From: JAGOEF01 sp029564465
GTDB taxonomy: Bacteria; Bacteroidota; Bacteroidia; Bacteroidales; ML635J-15
NCBI GenBank assembly: GCA_029564465.1
Contig: JAKQPY010000096.1
Coordinates: 1 to 64,000, forward strand
Length of the DNA: 64,000 nucleotides
Direction: 5' to 3'
This document shows, piece after piece, positions 1-9,536 of the stretch. Below the pieces are notes generated by a model. That model saw only the letters and a program-made list of their open reading frames with translations, was not told the DNA's origin and ran no database searches. Position numbers and translations under genes: made by a program. The first letter of the stretch is position 1. Every line of letters begins with the position of its first letter.

Positions 1-1656
1 GAGGTAGGCAAAGTCGCTTTGTTGCAACGGAATTTCGGAGGTATGGATTTTTTTCACATCGTACTTATCCACAATAAAATAGTAACCGCTGCGGCTGCAT
101 ACGTCGGTCAGCGACTGCATTACCCGTTTTTCGGAGCCGCAGTATTCGGCGGGTTGCATCCAGTCGAGGGGTAGGGGATTTTGTGTTTGCATAAGCGGAT
201 AGAAGGCTGCATTGTGGGGAAGCACTACGGTGTGGTTGGCAGCACCCGGAAGCGAAGTATAGATTTTATGCAGATCGGCGTAATACGCTCCGGTTCGGGA
301 GTTGGTCATCACACTGCCGAATTGTGGATTTACGGTGCTGAGTTGATAATGCAGATCGTTGGCAGGCAGATCGCGATAGTTGATTCTACGCTGCGAATAA
401 AACCCCAACACAATAATTACCAGTGCCGAAGTAAGCAGAAATGCCGAGGCGAGCCTGACCGTGGGCAGCCTGACGAGCGTAGCTGCCATTAACCAACGCG
501 AAATGCTGAGAACCCCGGCCATGAGCAAACCACAGGCAAAAATGGGACTGTTGTCGCCCAGCGAGATGGATGATGTATAGGCAATCAGCAGGGTAAAGAA
601 CGCAAATCCCAGGGTAGGGTAATCGGGCTTTTTCACGATCCACGCCAGCATGATCAGATCGATGAGCACAAAAAACAACTCGAAGGGCAGCAGGTAAATC
701 TGAAAATCGCTTCGCAAAAAATGTATGGCAATAATTGCCGTTACCCAAAACAACATCAGGCTGGTTAAAAGTCCCGATCGACGTATTAAAAATGCAATCA
801 TGGGATTCTTGCGGTTTCTGATAAACAGCGATGCCAGAAACATCAATAACATTATGGCATGGACTGCTACAGCGGGTGACTTTACCCAACGTACCGCATA
901 CTGAATAAGTCCGGTTTCGACAAATTCGGTACGTCCGGTCATCTGGGTGATAAATTCGGCACCGGCACCTGTTACCACAAGCATCGCAGCATATAAAACA
1001 GCCGGAAGCCAGGCAAGTGCTACAACAAAAATACCACGGGGGAGGCGGAATTTCCAGAAATACTGAATTAAGAAAAACATACTGAGCACCAGTGCCGGAA
1101 GAACAAAAGTCTGCCTCGACAATGCCGCAAGTACCAACATGAACACACCAAGGAAAGCCTTCGAATCAAAGTTTTTTACAGAATAGAGAAACCACAGTGA
1201 CAATGCCGACCAGAAAACCGCATCGATGGTTGTCCACGGAAAGAGGTTGTAGTTGAGGATACTCAGGGTGAACAGGATGAAAAAAACGGCAATTTCGCCA
1301 GCCACTGAATAGGATGCCTGAAGCAGGCGCGGAAGCACCGAAGCAGCCGAAAAAGCAATTACGATAAACTGAAAAATAACGAACCAGCGTGCCGAATCGA
1401 ACAAGGGCAGCGGCGAAATAAAGTGAAGGCTGTGAAGCACACCGCTAAAAACGGGCCTGATGGAAATAAAATCGCGGTGCGGCACTTCGCCGTGAATTAT
1501 ACGGTACGACTGTGCCAGAACAACTCCATCGTCGCTGGGATTAAAACCTTCGTTGCCGGGATAGTTGCTGATGCGAAAAACCACCACTATCAGTGCCAGG
1601 CAAAAAATATACGAGATAATCCGCCTAAGGGTTTTATGCCTGAAATTTATGATCAT
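1..1656 (-). CDS. GT-C type membrane glycosyltransferase, partial (3' end outside window)
   Basis: The reading frame runs from an ATG at 1656 to the left edge without a stop, giving 552 visible codons. The N-terminal part has one membrane helix followed by a loop containing PSDDGVVLAQ and GEVPHRDF, the acidic loop-1 pattern of GT-C glycosyltransferases (PMT/ArnT-like, family 39-like proteins of Bacteroidota). About ten further hydrophobic helices follow, then a soluble C-terminal part with several Cys and aromatic residues. Such enzymes transfer sugars from polyprenyl-phosphate donors on the periplasmic side of the inner membrane. Substrate cannot be told from the sequence. The gene is divergent from mqnE and has its own promoter-like site directly upstream. 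Confidence 0.75.
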   Translation of the reverse strand, partial: MIINFRHKTLRRIISYIFCLALIVVVFRISNYPGNEGFNPSDDGVVLAQSYRIIHGEVPHRDFISIRPVFSGVLHSLHFISPLPLFDSARWFVIFQFIVIAFSAASVLPRLLQASYSVAGEIAVFFILFTLSILNYNLFPWTTIDAVFWSALSLWFLYSVKNFDSKAFLGVFMLVLAALSRQTFVLPALVLSMFFLIQYFWKFRLPRGIFVVALAWLPAVLYAAMLVVTGAGAEFITQMTGRTEFVETGLIQYAVRWVKSPAVAVHAIMLLMFLASLFIRNRKNPMIAFLIRRSGLLTSLMLFWVTAIIAIHFLRSDFQIYLLPFELFFVLIDLIMLAWIVKKPDYPTLGFAFFTLLIAYTSSISLGDNSPIFACGLLMAGVLSISRWLMAATLVRLPTVRLASAFLLTSALVIIVLGFYSQRRINYRDLPANDLHYQLSTVNPQFGSVMTNSRTGAYYADLHKIYTSLPGAANHTVVLPHNAAFYPLMQTQNPLPLDWMQPAEYCGSEKRVMQSLTDVCSRSGYYFIVDKYDVKKIHTSEIPLQQSDFAYL

Positions 1657-1660
1657 GCTT

Positions 1661-1691
1661 CAAACTTACACATTTTTAGCATTACGGCAAA
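1661..1691 (-). promoter_or_regulatory. Bacteroidota promoter of the GT-C gene, nearly leaderless
   Basis: On the minus strand TTTG (1691-1688), a 19-base spacer and TAAGTTTG (1668-1661) match the Bacteroidota -33/-7 consensus TTTG-N19-TAnnTTTG. The -7 box ends only four bases before the ATG at 1656, so the transcript would start at or just before the start codon. Seen by motif only. Confidence 0.5.
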
Positions 1692-1776
1692 ATTTGGTTT
1701 GCCGTCGAAATGCTGATGACCAGCAGCCAAAAATTACAACGAAAAGTGTATCTTTCGGTTTTCAATAAGCAAACGG

Positions 1777-2892
1777 ATGAACCGAAGCAGAATACATTCT
1801 GAAATATTCAGCAATTGCGACACGAAAACCAGCGGAATTGCGATGAAGATAGAGACCGGTATGCGCTTGTCGGCTGATGAGGCACTGTTTGTTTATCACG
1901 GGTTCAGTCTGGGAATGATTGGCTATTTCGCGCTGAGGCTTAAGGAAAAACGCTGGGGAAAACAAGTTTTTTACAACAGGAATCTGCACATAGAGCTTTC
2001 GAATGTCTGCGAAAATTCGTGCTCGTTCTGCTCGTTCCGCCGGCAATTGGGCGATGCTGAGGCCTGGGAACTCGGTAAGGCGGAGGTGATGGACAGGATT
2101 GCTGAACGGTATGCTTCGGGAATTACTGAGGTGCATGTGGTTGGAGCACTGAACCCACGGTATTCGCTGGATTTTTATGTTGATTTGTTCAGGACTATCA
2201 GGTTGCGGTGGCCCGAACTTCATATTAAGGCGTTTACAGCTGTCGAAATTGAATATATTGCCAGGAATGCAGCGATTACGACAGCCGCATGTATTGCTAT
2301 ACTTCGTGATGCGGGCATGGGTTCGGTGCCCGGAGGAGGAGCCGAAATATTTGCGGATGGTATACGACAAAAACTTTGTCCCGAAAAAACCAGTGCCGAA
2401 AGCTGGTTACGGATACATCGCGAAATTCACGATGCCGGATTAAAAAGCAACTGCACCATGTTGTACGGACACATCGAAACACCCGAAGACCGAATCAATC
2501 ACCTGATAGCACTTCGCAATCTGCAGGACGAAACAGGAGGGTTCAATTGCTTTATCCCTTTAAAATACAAAAAGGCCAGCAATATCTTAAACCTCATCAG
2601 CGAGGTGCCCCAGCACGAAGACCTGCGGATGATTGCACTCAGCCGTCTGATTCTCGACAATATCGGACACATTAAAGCATACTGGCCCATGCTTGGAAAA
2701 AACACTGCCCTGTTGTGTCTGCATTTTGGCGCTGACGATTTTGACGGGACCATTAGTAATTCAACGCGTATCTATAGCATGGCCGGTGCCGAGGAACAAC
2801 ATCCCGATTACACTGCCGAAGAACTGAAAGCGGCAGTTTCGCACGAAGGTTTTATTGCTGTGGAGCGTGATTCGCTGTTTAATGTGTTGTAG
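1777..2892 (+). CDS. mqnE: Aminodeoxyfutalosine synthase MqnE (radical SAM)
   Basis: MqnE joins 3-[(1-carboxyvinyl)oxy]benzoate to S-adenosylmethionine to give aminodeoxyfutalosine in the futalosine route to menaquinone. The 371-residue protein has the radical SAM cysteines C78, C82 and C85 in a CX3CX2C array, then GGGAEIF, MLYGHIET, QDETGGF and the C-terminal GADDFDGT motif shared by MqnE, MqnC and CofH; GGGAEIF with YGHIET points to MqnE over MqnC. An internal Met at 1843 would also leave the core intact, but homologues usually carry about 20 residues before the KIxxGxRLS segment, so the first ATG is kept. No other menaquinone gene is in the window. It implies an organism that makes menaquinone by the futalosine pathway. 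Confidence 0.9.
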   Translation: MNRSRIHSEIFSNCDTKTSGIAMKIETGMRLSADEALFVYHGFSLGMIGYFALRLKEKRWGKQVFYNRNLHIELSNVCENSCSFCSFRRQLGDAEAWELGKAEVMDRIAERYASGITEVHVVGALNPRYSLDFYVDLFRTIRLRWPELHIKAFTAVEIEYIARNAAITTAACIAILRDAGMGSVPGGGAEIFADGIRQKLCPEKTSAESWLRIHREIHDAGLKSNCTMLYGHIETPEDRINHLIALRNLQDETGGFNCFIPLKYKKASNILNLISEVPQHEDLRMIALSRLILDNIGHIKAYWPMLGKNTALLCLHFGADDFDGTISNSTRIYSMAGAEEQHPDYTAEELKAAVSHEGFIAVERDSLFNVL

Positions 2893-2895
2893 CAA

Positions 2896-3669
2896 TCAGC
2901 CGGAAATCGTGAAACTGTCGGCATCTTTCCAGGCCGGAAATTTTTGCCGGAAATCGGCAATCGTATCCGAATCATAGGTAATTTCGAGTACCGAAGGGGA
3001 GTTGTCGGGGGCAGCGGCTACAATATCTCCCCGCTCGCTTATTGCGCAGGTGCCGCCGTTATAGGCAAGCCCTTCGCCATCGCTGCCTATGCGGTTGACG
3101 CCAAGCACCAGTGCCTGATTTTCGATGGCGCGTGCCCTGAGCAAAGCATCCCAGACGTTGCGCCGCGAGGCAGGCCAGTTGGCCACATACAACAGCAAAT
3201 CATAATCGTTTTGATTGCGGCTCCATACCGGAAACCGCAGATCGTAGCAAATCAGTGGTAAAATGCGCCAGCCTTCCCATTGAATTAGTAATCGTCGGTT
3301 GCCCCTGCTGAAAAAAGAATCTTCACCGGCAATACTGAACAAATGTCGTTTGTCGTAATATTCAAGGCTATTGGGTGTAACAAAAACAAAACGATTGAAA
3401 TACCGCGAATTTTCGAAGACTATCAGGCTTCCGCAAAGGGTCATTCCGGTAGTGGCGGCCAATTGGCGAAGCCAGCTGATGGTTTCGCCCTGCATGTCTT
3501 CGGCCAGTTTGTGGCTTTGCATCGAAAATCCGGTGCTGAACATTTCGGGAAGAACCACCAGTCCCGGTTCTGTTAAACCCCTGATGATGGCCTCGAAATG
3601 CTTGCGGTTGGCCCTTGGATTTTCCCAGACCAATTGGTCCTGAATCAGATAGAACTTAGATTTGCTCAT
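2896..3669 (-). CDS. Nitrilase-superfamily omega-amidase (YafV-like)
   Basis: A 257-residue carbon-nitrogen hydrolase. The Glu-Lys-Cys triad is visible as E42 in PEMF, K107 in DKRH and C141 in CYDLRFP, and the length fits the family. Closest family in character is YafV/omega-amidase, which hydrolyses 2-oxoglutaramate or 2-oxosuccinamate to the 2-oxoacid plus ammonia (metabolite repair of glutamine transamination products). The start overlaps the end of the upstream acyltransferase by 14 bases, placing it last in a four-gene leftward operon. The exact substrate is inferred from family resemblance. Confidence 0.85.
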   Translation of the reverse strand: MSKSKFYLIQDQLVWENPRANRKHFEAIIRGLTEPGLVVLPEMFSTGFSMQSHKLAEDMQGETISWLRQLAATTGMTLCGSLIVFENSRYFNRFVFVTPNSLEYYDKRHLFSIAGEDSFFSRGNRRLLIQWEGWRILPLICYDLRFPVWSRNQNDYDLLLYVANWPASRRNVWDALLRARAIENQALVLGVNRIGSDGEGLAYNGGTCAISERGDIVAAAPDNSPSVLEITYDSDTIADFRQKFPAWKDADSFTISG

Positions 3670-4216
3670 TTTCGAATCCGGTTATAAATCTTTCGGGGTG
3701 TTTCCCGGTAAATCCATGAAACTTCCGTTTAAAATCGGCCATGATTTTGTCGGCATCGTCTTCGTAGCCCATCACACCAAGTACTCCCAGTTCCTTGCGC
3801 TTATAATCGAGAAAGCCCACAACAATGGGAACCCTGGCTGTTTTTGCAATATGGATAAAGCCTTTTTTCCAATTCACCGTTTTCTTACGTGTGCCTTCGG
3901 GCGTAATGGCAATCAGTAAATCGGGGTTACCACCGTATAAATCGGGTAGTAGCTTGGCCAATCCCTGTGGTGATGTCCTGTCGACCGGCACACCGCCAAA
4001 AGCACGCAATAGGGTGCCTAAGGGAAACTTGAAAACTTCTTTTTTGATGAGAACGCACGACGGCCTTCCCTGCCCCATGATATAAAGCTTTCCCCAGACA
4101 AAATCCCACATGCTGGTATGGGGCGCAACGGCTACCACACAGCCACCGATGTCAGGAAAACTATTGTATTTCCATCCAAACACTTTTAATATCAGCCGCG
4201 ACAGATGTTTTTTCAT
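3656..4216 (-). CDS. PlsC-type lysophospholipid acyltransferase
   Basis: A short (186 aa) member of the 1-acyl-sn-glycerol-3-phosphate acyltransferase family. The catalytic HX4D motif is H33-TSMW-D38, and the second family block is seen as TPEGTRKKT near residue 108. It probably acylates a lysophospholipid or related acceptor at the inner membrane. It is smaller than typical PlsC (about 240 aa) and resembles the short Bacteroidota 'glycerol acyltransferase' form. Overlaps YigZ by four bases and the amidase by 14, so translation is likely coupled. Confidence 0.85.
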   Translation of the reverse strand: MKKHLSRLILKVFGWKYNSFPDIGGCVVAVAPHTSMWDFVWGKLYIMGQGRPSCVLIKKEVFKFPLGTLLRAFGGVPVDRTSPQGLAKLLPDLYGGNPDLLIAITPEGTRKKTVNWKKGFIHIAKTARVPIVVGFLDYKRKELGVLGVMGYEDDADKIMADFKRKFHGFTGKHPERFITGFENEQI

Positions 4217-4815
4217 GACTCAATAATAGTAACTCCGTAAATCTGACGGAAACGTTCCACAATGGTTTCGTAGCGACTTTTTCGAAGATTGAGTGCGAGG
4301 TTGCATTGCGAAGAGAAGTCGCGGGAAGCAACGGCAATATTTTCTTCATCAACAATGCGCATTACCTGACTCATCAGTTTGTAATCGAAGGAAACCGACA
4401 ATGGCCGGGTTATTGTTTTCTGCACCGGAGTGGCAGATTTCAGGGCTTCACCGGCAGCAGTGCGGTAGGCATTAATTAAGCCCGGTACGCCCAGTTTAAC
4501 GCCGCCAAAATATCGGACCACCACCACGAGAATATCGCTCAACTGGTGCGAAAGTATCTGCCCCAGAACCGGTTTGCCACTGCTGTTGGCAGGTTCTCCG
4601 TCGTCGCTGGAACGAACATGTTCAGTTCCGGCGCCCAGTCGGAATGCATATACATGGTGATTGGCATTAAAATGTTCCTTTTTCAACAACGTCAGTTTTT
4701 CTTTAACCTCGTCCTCGGTTTCGACCGGAAAGGCAAATGCATAAAACTTACTTCCCCTGTCGCGGAAATATCCTTCCGAAATACTTGCGATGCTATTGTA
4801 AAAATCGGGTTCCAT
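4213..4815 (-). CDS. YigZ/IMPACT family protein
   Basis: A 200-residue YigZ-type protein. The signature is the SSDDGEPANSSGKP stretch near residue 75 followed by VVVRYFGGVKLGVPGL. Members have an N-terminal UPF0029/IMPACT fold and a ferredoxin-like C-terminal domain; the bacterial function is not settled, though eukaryotic IMPACT acts on translation control. The ATG at 4815 is preferred over a GTG at 4824 because it overlaps the TGA of the upstream transporter as TGATG. Confidence 0.87.
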   Translation of the reverse strand: MEPDFYNSIASISEGYFRDRGSKFYAFAFPVETEDEVKEKLTLLKKEHFNANHHVYAFRLGAGTEHVRSSDDGEPANSSGKPVLGQILSHQLSDILVVVVRYFGGVKLGVPGLINAYRTAAGEALKSATPVQKTITRPLSVSFDYKLMSQVMRIVDEENIAVASRDFSSQCNLALNLRKSRYETIVERFRQIYGVTIIES

Positions 4816-5675
4816 CAGGTCCACATAAAAATAGCTATGGCTGCCACCGACAATACAATTCCAACGATATTCACCACACTGAGTTTTTCGCGAAAAACCA
4901 ATCCGCCGACAAGGGCCGATATGGTAACAATGCAGATATTGGTAATGCCAAATACGATGCTACTGTCGAAAACTTTGCTGTTCAAGGCTAAGATGACAAA
5001 ATAGACTGATCCGAAATTCACAAGTCCCAAAACCAGTCCTGCAAGCCATACGGGCCAACGCGAAAACTGTACGAAGTTTTTTGGGCGTATGGTAAGAAAT
5101 AAAAAAGCGAGAATCAAGGCAATACCGAACAAGCTCGCCGAAAAAACGGGGGCTTTATCGTCGCTGATATATGCGTCTTGTGCGTATTTCAGCAAGGCAT
5201 CGGTAACACCCATCGATGCAAAAATGATAAGTGGAACTATGAGTTTCAGGGGATTAAATCTGCCATTGTCTTTTTTGAAAACAGCCATGAAAACAGCTGC
5301 CATGGCGAGTACAATCCCGATAATTTTAAAAGCCGGCAAGTCTTCGCTATAGAAATAAATAGAAAAAACCATGGGTATAATTACCGACATCTTTCCGGCG
5401 ACCGTGGTAATCGAAATTCCAATATTCTGTGCGCTGTAGGCCATCAGAAAAAAATTGACGATAAACAGTACACCTATAATAATTGCCGGCAACAGCCATT
5501 GCATGTCGGTAGTGTTGTAATGGGGAATACCACCGGCCAGCCAAAAACCGAAGAAAGTGGCAACGATATAATTGACAAGTATAACAGGCAGGGTTGGCAA
5601 CGAAAAACGCTGCAACAACTTAAAAATAACAAAGATAGAGGCTGAAGAAAGTATGGCAAATAGTATCCAGATCAT
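4815..5675 (-). CDS. EamA/DMT-family transporter
   Basis: A 286-residue hydrophobic protein with about ten predicted membrane helices in two similar halves, as in the drug/metabolite transporter superfamily (EamA domains). Typical small-residue-rich helices occur, such as GLVLGLVNFGSVYF and the C-terminal VSALVGGLVFREKLS block. It lies in the inner membrane and probably exports a small metabolite; the substrate is unknown. It is the first gene of the leftward operon and is separated from dnaA by a terminator, so it should have its own promoter, which I could not identify. Confidence 0.8.
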   Translation of the reverse strand: MIWILFAILSSASIFVIFKLLQRFSLPTLPVILVNYIVATFFGFWLAGGIPHYNTTDMQWLLPAIIIGVLFIVNFFLMAYSAQNIGISITTVAGKMSVIIPMVFSIYFYSEDLPAFKIIGIVLAMAAVFMAVFKKDNGRFNPLKLIVPLIIFASMGVTDALLKYAQDAYISDDKAPVFSASLFGIALILAFLFLTIRPKNFVQFSRWPVWLAGLVLGLVNFGSVYFVILALNSKVFDSSIVFGITNICIVTISALVGGLVFREKLSVVNIVGIVLSVAAIAIFMWT

Positions 5676-5690
5676 GAAATAATTTTTTAC

Positions 5691-5719
5691 AAAAATAAAA
5701 AAGGGCTTGATAAGCCCTT
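5691..5719 (-). terminator. Rho-independent terminator of dnaA
   Basis: Directly after the dnaA stop the minus strand reads AAGGGCTT-ATC-AAGCCCTT, an 8-bp perfect stem with a 3-base loop (5719-5701), followed by a T-rich tract (5700-5691). Confidence 0.85.
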
Positions 5720-5728
5720 CATAAAATC

Positions 5729-7153
5729 TTACATTTTGAGGCGTTTCTCAATTTCTTCGACATCGAGTTTAAACTTTTTATCGGTTTCGATGAGGTTGTT
5801 TACGGTTTTGCAGGCGTGCAACACGGTGGCATGGTCTTTACCCCCGATATATGATCCAATGGCTGCGAGCGAGTTTTTGGTCATGTTCTTTGCAAAGAAC
5901 ATAGCAATCTGGCGTGCCTGAACAATTTCGCGTTTGCGGGTCTGGCTGCTGATGGCTTCAACGGGCATGCCGAAATAGTTGCAAACCACTTTTTGAATGT
6001 ATTCGATAGAAATTTCGCGCTTGGTACTTTTCACCAGTTTGTCGATCATATCGCGGGCCAACTCGAGGTTGATTTCCTTGCGGTTGAGTGTTGACTGGGC
6101 CAGCAGTGAAATAAGGGCACCCTGCAGTTCGCGGACGTTGCTGGTGATATGCGACGAAATATATTCAAGAATTTCTTCTGAGATGATGATACCGTCTTTA
6201 TAGGCTTTTTGTTTCAGGATATTGATACGGGTATCGAAATCGGGTTCCTGCAGATCGGCCGACAATCCCCATTTGAAGCGCGACAGGAGGCGTTGCTCCA
6301 TGCCGTTAAGCTCAACCGGAGGTTTATCGGAAGTGAGGATAATTTGTTTTCCCTGCTGATGCAGGTGGTTGAAAATATGGAAAAATACTTCCTGAGTTCC
6401 TTCTTTTTTGGTAAAGTACTGAACATCGTCGAGAATCAGCACATCCATCATCTGATAGAAGTGAATGAAATCGTTGCGGTTATTGTTGCGTGTAGCTTCG
6501 GCATATTGCGTCATAAACCGGTTTGCATCCACGTAGAGAACAATTTTTTCGGGGAAGCGCGTTTTTACTTCGATACCAATGGCCTGGGCCAGGTGGGTTT
6601 TACCCAGACCGGTGTTACCATAAATGAACAAGGGATTGAAAGCAGTACCACCGGGGTTCTGAGCAACGGCGAAACCGGCTGAACGGGCTAAACGATTGCA
6701 TTCACCTTCGACAAAATTACTGAAACTGTATTCGGGGTTCAGTTGCGGATCGACCTGTAGTTTTTTAATTCCAGGGATAACAAAAGGATTTCTGATAGCA
6801 TCAGACTCGCTGTCGTAAGGTACAGCAACCGGTTTGTTAACAAATTTGGTATTGTCAACAGCAGGAACTTTAACAGTGTAGGGTTTGTTGTTATCGGAAC
6901 TATCCATCACAATGTGATATTCTAGTTTAGCACCGGCTCCGATAACTTTATTCAGGGTTTTGCTAAGCAAATCGATGTACTGTTCTTCGAGGAATTCGTA
7001 GAAGAAAGTACTGGGCACCTGTATGGTCAGAACATTGTTGTCGAGGGCTAGCGGCACAATAGGTTCGAACCATGTGCGGAAACTAACTTTCGGCACATTG
7101 TCCTTAATTATTTGCAGGCACTCGCTCCATGCTTCATCATATCTTTTCGCCAT
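5729..7153 (-). CDS. dnaA: Chromosomal replication initiator DnaA
   Basis: DnaA binds DnaA boxes at oriC, unwinds the origin and loads the replicative helicase. The 474-residue protein has the four usual parts: N-terminal domain I with SFRTWFEP, a variable linker, the AAA+ domain with Walker A GNTGLGKTH and Walker B VLILDDVQ, and the C-terminal box-binding domain with the DHATVLHACKTV signature. Length is normal for the phylum. The gene is monocistronic by the look of it: a 653-base AT-rich gap upstream and a strong terminator downstream. Confidence 0.97.
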   Translation of the reverse strand: MAKRYDEAWSECLQIIKDNVPKVSFRTWFEPIVPLALDNNVLTIQVPSTFFYEFLEEQYIDLLSKTLNKVIGAGAKLEYHIVMDSSDNNKPYTVKVPAVDNTKFVNKPVAVPYDSESDAIRNPFVIPGIKKLQVDPQLNPEYSFSNFVEGECNRLARSAGFAVAQNPGGTAFNPLFIYGNTGLGKTHLAQAIGIEVKTRFPEKIVLYVDANRFMTQYAEATRNNNRNDFIHFYQMMDVLILDDVQYFTKKEGTQEVFFHIFNHLHQQGKQIILTSDKPPVELNGMEQRLLSRFKWGLSADLQEPDFDTRINILKQKAYKDGIIISEEILEYISSHITSNVRELQGALISLLAQSTLNRKEINLELARDMIDKLVKSTKREISIEYIQKVVCNYFGMPVEAISSQTRKREIVQARQIAMFFAKNMTKNSLAAIGSYIGGKDHATVLHACKTVNNLIETDKKFKLDVEEIEKRLKM

Positions 7154-7806
7154 GAACCTACCTCAATTTTATAAAATTCCACAAACGCAAAACAAGAAAG
7201 CAAATATTCAACAAACTTTTTGATAAAAAAAACTTTTTACTCTTGTTTTATTAAAATATTTGACTTCGCAAATTCCACTTGATAACACTCACAAAAAACA
7301 TTAATACCAATAAATTCAAACACTTATTTCCGTTTACACACAACTTATTCAAAAAAGTTCTTGCCTCTTTTTCAGAAGGATAAAAATAGATATTTTCACC
7401 TAATTAGTCAAACAATTTTCAAAAAAAATAATCTTTTTTTTCGGTAGCATTAATCTTCTTGACTATTGTCTGATTTTAAGGAACTTACAAATATCAATTT
7501 TGTTTGAAATTAAACCTTTAAACCTGACATTTTGTGGTGCAAACTCATTGGTTCTCATAAGGTTTACAAGCATATTTTGATGTATGACATTAATATTTTG
7601 TATGAATAAGTTTCCTTTTTGTTGCCTCAATTAAAACACTACCTATTCAAGTGGGTTATTTTGACGCAGTTAGCCTAATAAAAATTGAACACAAATTCGC
7701 GGAAAGTTTTGGAGGCTTTTCTCAGATTCCGGTTTTACTGAAAACAAAAACGTCATTTTTATTTACCGATTCCTAAATTTCGAAGCAGAATATGTAACTT
7801 TACCCA
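7154..7806. other. 653-bp AT-rich intergenic region upstream of dnaA
   Basis: Very AT-rich with many A and T runs, no credible coding frame, lying between divergently read dnaA and the LOG gene. I searched by eye for DnaA boxes (TTATCCACA and its complement). Only two-mismatch versions appear, for example TTATTCAAA near 7344 and TATGAATAA near 7600. It must contain the dnaA and LOG promoters, but I found no clear TAnnTTTG box on either side. Origin function is possible but unsupported. Confidence 0.5.
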
Positions 7807-8400
7807 ATGAAAGAAAATGTGATTCCAAAAACAATATGCGTTTTTTGCGCCTCGAGCGAAGATTTAGCTCCGGTTTATTACGAAATAGCTGCAGGTCTGG
7901 GCACTGCCATTGGCCGACAGGGAATGAATCTGGTGCATGGTGGTGGTATGATTGGTATGATGGGCAGGCTCTCGAAGGCGGCAACTGCCAATGGAGCCAG
8001 AGTAACCGGAATAATCCCTGAAACCTTAAATCGGAAAGGTATTGTATCGGAAACAGACACCGAAATCATTGTAACTCCCGATATGATGCATCGTAAAGCA
8101 ACAATGCGGGAGATTGCCGATGCGTTTGTGGCATTGCCGGGTGGGTTTGGTACCTTTGAGGAATTGCTCGAAATTATTACCCTGAAACAACTGAAATATC
8201 ACGAAAAGCCAATCGTAATACTGAACGCTGACAATTACTACGACTTGCTGCTGCAGCAATTCGAAGTGGCTTATTCACAACATTTTGCCAACGAAAGCTA
8301 CCGTAAACTGTATTTTGTTTGTACTTCGGTTGATGAGGCCATCACCTATATATTAAACTACCGCCACGAAAACATTTACGACAAGTATTTAAAATCGTAG
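7807..8400 (+). CDS. LOG-family nucleotide 5'-monophosphate phosphoribohydrolase (TIGR00730)
   Basis: A 197-residue Rossmann-type LOG (lysine decarboxylase-like) protein. The diagnostic PGGFGTFEELLE motif is near residue 117, and the glycine-rich VHGGGMIGMMG block near residue 40. Family enzymes split nucleoside 5'-monophosphates into base plus ribose 5-phosphate; some make cytokinins and others work in nucleotide salvage. The older 'lysine decarboxylase' label is not meaningful here. It is followed after three bases by a dGTPase, which fits a nucleotide-pool role. Confidence 0.88.
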   Translation: MKENVIPKTICVFCASSEDLAPVYYEIAAGLGTAIGRQGMNLVHGGGMIGMMGRLSKAATANGARVTGIIPETLNRKGIVSETDTEIIVTPDMMHRKATMREIADAFVALPGGFGTFEELLEIITLKQLKYHEKPIVILNADNYYDLLLQQFEVAYSQHFANESYRKLYFVCTSVDEAITYILNYRHENIYDKYLKS

Positions 8401-8403
8401 TAC

Positions 8404-9525
8404 ATGAAAAACCCGCTTACCGAAGAGGAATACCTGAGACGCAGCAACCCGCGTACACCCGATATACGCGGCGATTATTTCAGAGACCAGACGGCCATTA
8501 TTCACAGTACCGCTTTTCGCAGACTGAAGCATAAAACACAGGTATTTTTTGCTCCTGCCAACGACCATATTTGCACCCGTATTGAGCATGTATTGCATGT
8601 GGGTACCATTGCATCGGCTATTTGCAAAGGACTCAACATGCAGCAATGGAACCTGAATCCCGACATGGCCTATGCCATTGGTTTGGGTCATGATTTGGGG
8701 CACACACCCTTTGGGCATGCTGGCGAAAAAGCCATCGAAAACTATCTGGGCAACCGGATGAGCTTTTATCATGAAATGAATTCATACCGCATAGTTGAAT
8801 GGCTTGCCAATCAGGGTAAAGGACTGAATCTTACCTACGGTGTTAAGGATGGCATTGTTTGCCATAACGGGGAACGCGACGAGCAATTTCTGAAACCTGA
8901 CCCTGAATTCAAAAACCTGCCTGATATAAAGGACAGGAAGGTTATACCCTCCTCGTTTGAGGGATGCATTGTGCGAATGTCCGATAAAATTGCCTATCTG
9001 GGGCGTGATGTTGAGGATGCCATTCAGGTGGGAGTTATCGAGCCGGGAGATATACCCTACCAAATCGCATCACGATTGGGTACATCAAACTCGAAAATTA
9101 TCAGTGAACTGGTTGCCGACCTGATTGAATATTCGAAAGACAAAGACCATATCGGATTTTCGGATGAGGTTTTCGGCCTGATGCGCAGCCTGAAAAAATT
9201 CAATTATGAAAACATTTATTTTCACGAAACAGTACAGACTTACGAGAAATTCTGCGACAATATGATTGCCAGACTGTATAATCACCTGGAAGAACTCTTT
9301 AATAAAAACAAGCACGATTACGATAAATATACGTTTGAAAAACTAGAACTCGACATCAGTTTTGGCCAATACCTGAGAAGCATGGAGGAGTTTTACCGAA
9401 GCGAAGGCTCCTCAGCTCTTCAGCAAATTACCGATTATATTTCGGGTATGACTGATAATTTTTGCCTCAATGCAATTCAACAGATCAGTATCCCAAAGCC
9501 CATTACGATTCAGCACAACAAATAA
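8404..9525 (+). CDS. dGTP triphosphohydrolase-like HD protein
   Basis: A 373-residue HD-superfamily enzyme of the Dgt/dNTPase type. The N-terminal FRRLKHKTQVF block, RIEHVLHV, the metal-binding GLGHDLGHTPFGHAGE and a later SDKIAYLGRDVEDA are all present, giving the H-HD-D metal ligands. Dgt enzymes hydrolyse dGTP (often other dNTPs too) to the deoxynucleoside and triphosphate. The short length fits the non-proteobacterial group. It sits in an operon with the LOG hydrolase upstream and a SiaC-like protein 11 bases downstream. Confidence 0.9.
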   Translation: MKNPLTEEEYLRRSNPRTPDIRGDYFRDQTAIIHSTAFRRLKHKTQVFFAPANDHICTRIEHVLHVGTIASAICKGLNMQQWNLNPDMAYAIGLGHDLGHTPFGHAGEKAIENYLGNRMSFYHEMNSYRIVEWLANQGKGLNLTYGVKDGIVCHNGERDEQFLKPDPEFKNLPDIKDRKVIPSSFEGCIVRMSDKIAYLGRDVEDAIQVGVIEPGDIPYQIASRLGTSNSKIISELVADLIEYSKDKDHIGFSDEVFGLMRSLKKFNYENIYFHETVQTYEKFCDNMIARLYNHLEELFNKNKHDYDKYTFEKLELDISFGQYLRSMEEFYRSEGSSALQQITDYISGMTDNFCLNAIQQISIPKPITIQHNK

Positions 9526-9536
9526 AACCAGGAAGG

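Noticed and set aside
386..889. 167-residue minus-strand open frame
   Set aside because: It is out of phase with the continuous 552-codon membrane glycosyltransferase frame and lacks family features.
7154..7806. oriC beside dnaA
   Set aside because: AT-rich and well placed, but no TTATCCACA box or one-mismatch copy was found by eye; only two-mismatch sites. GC-skew over the genome would decide.
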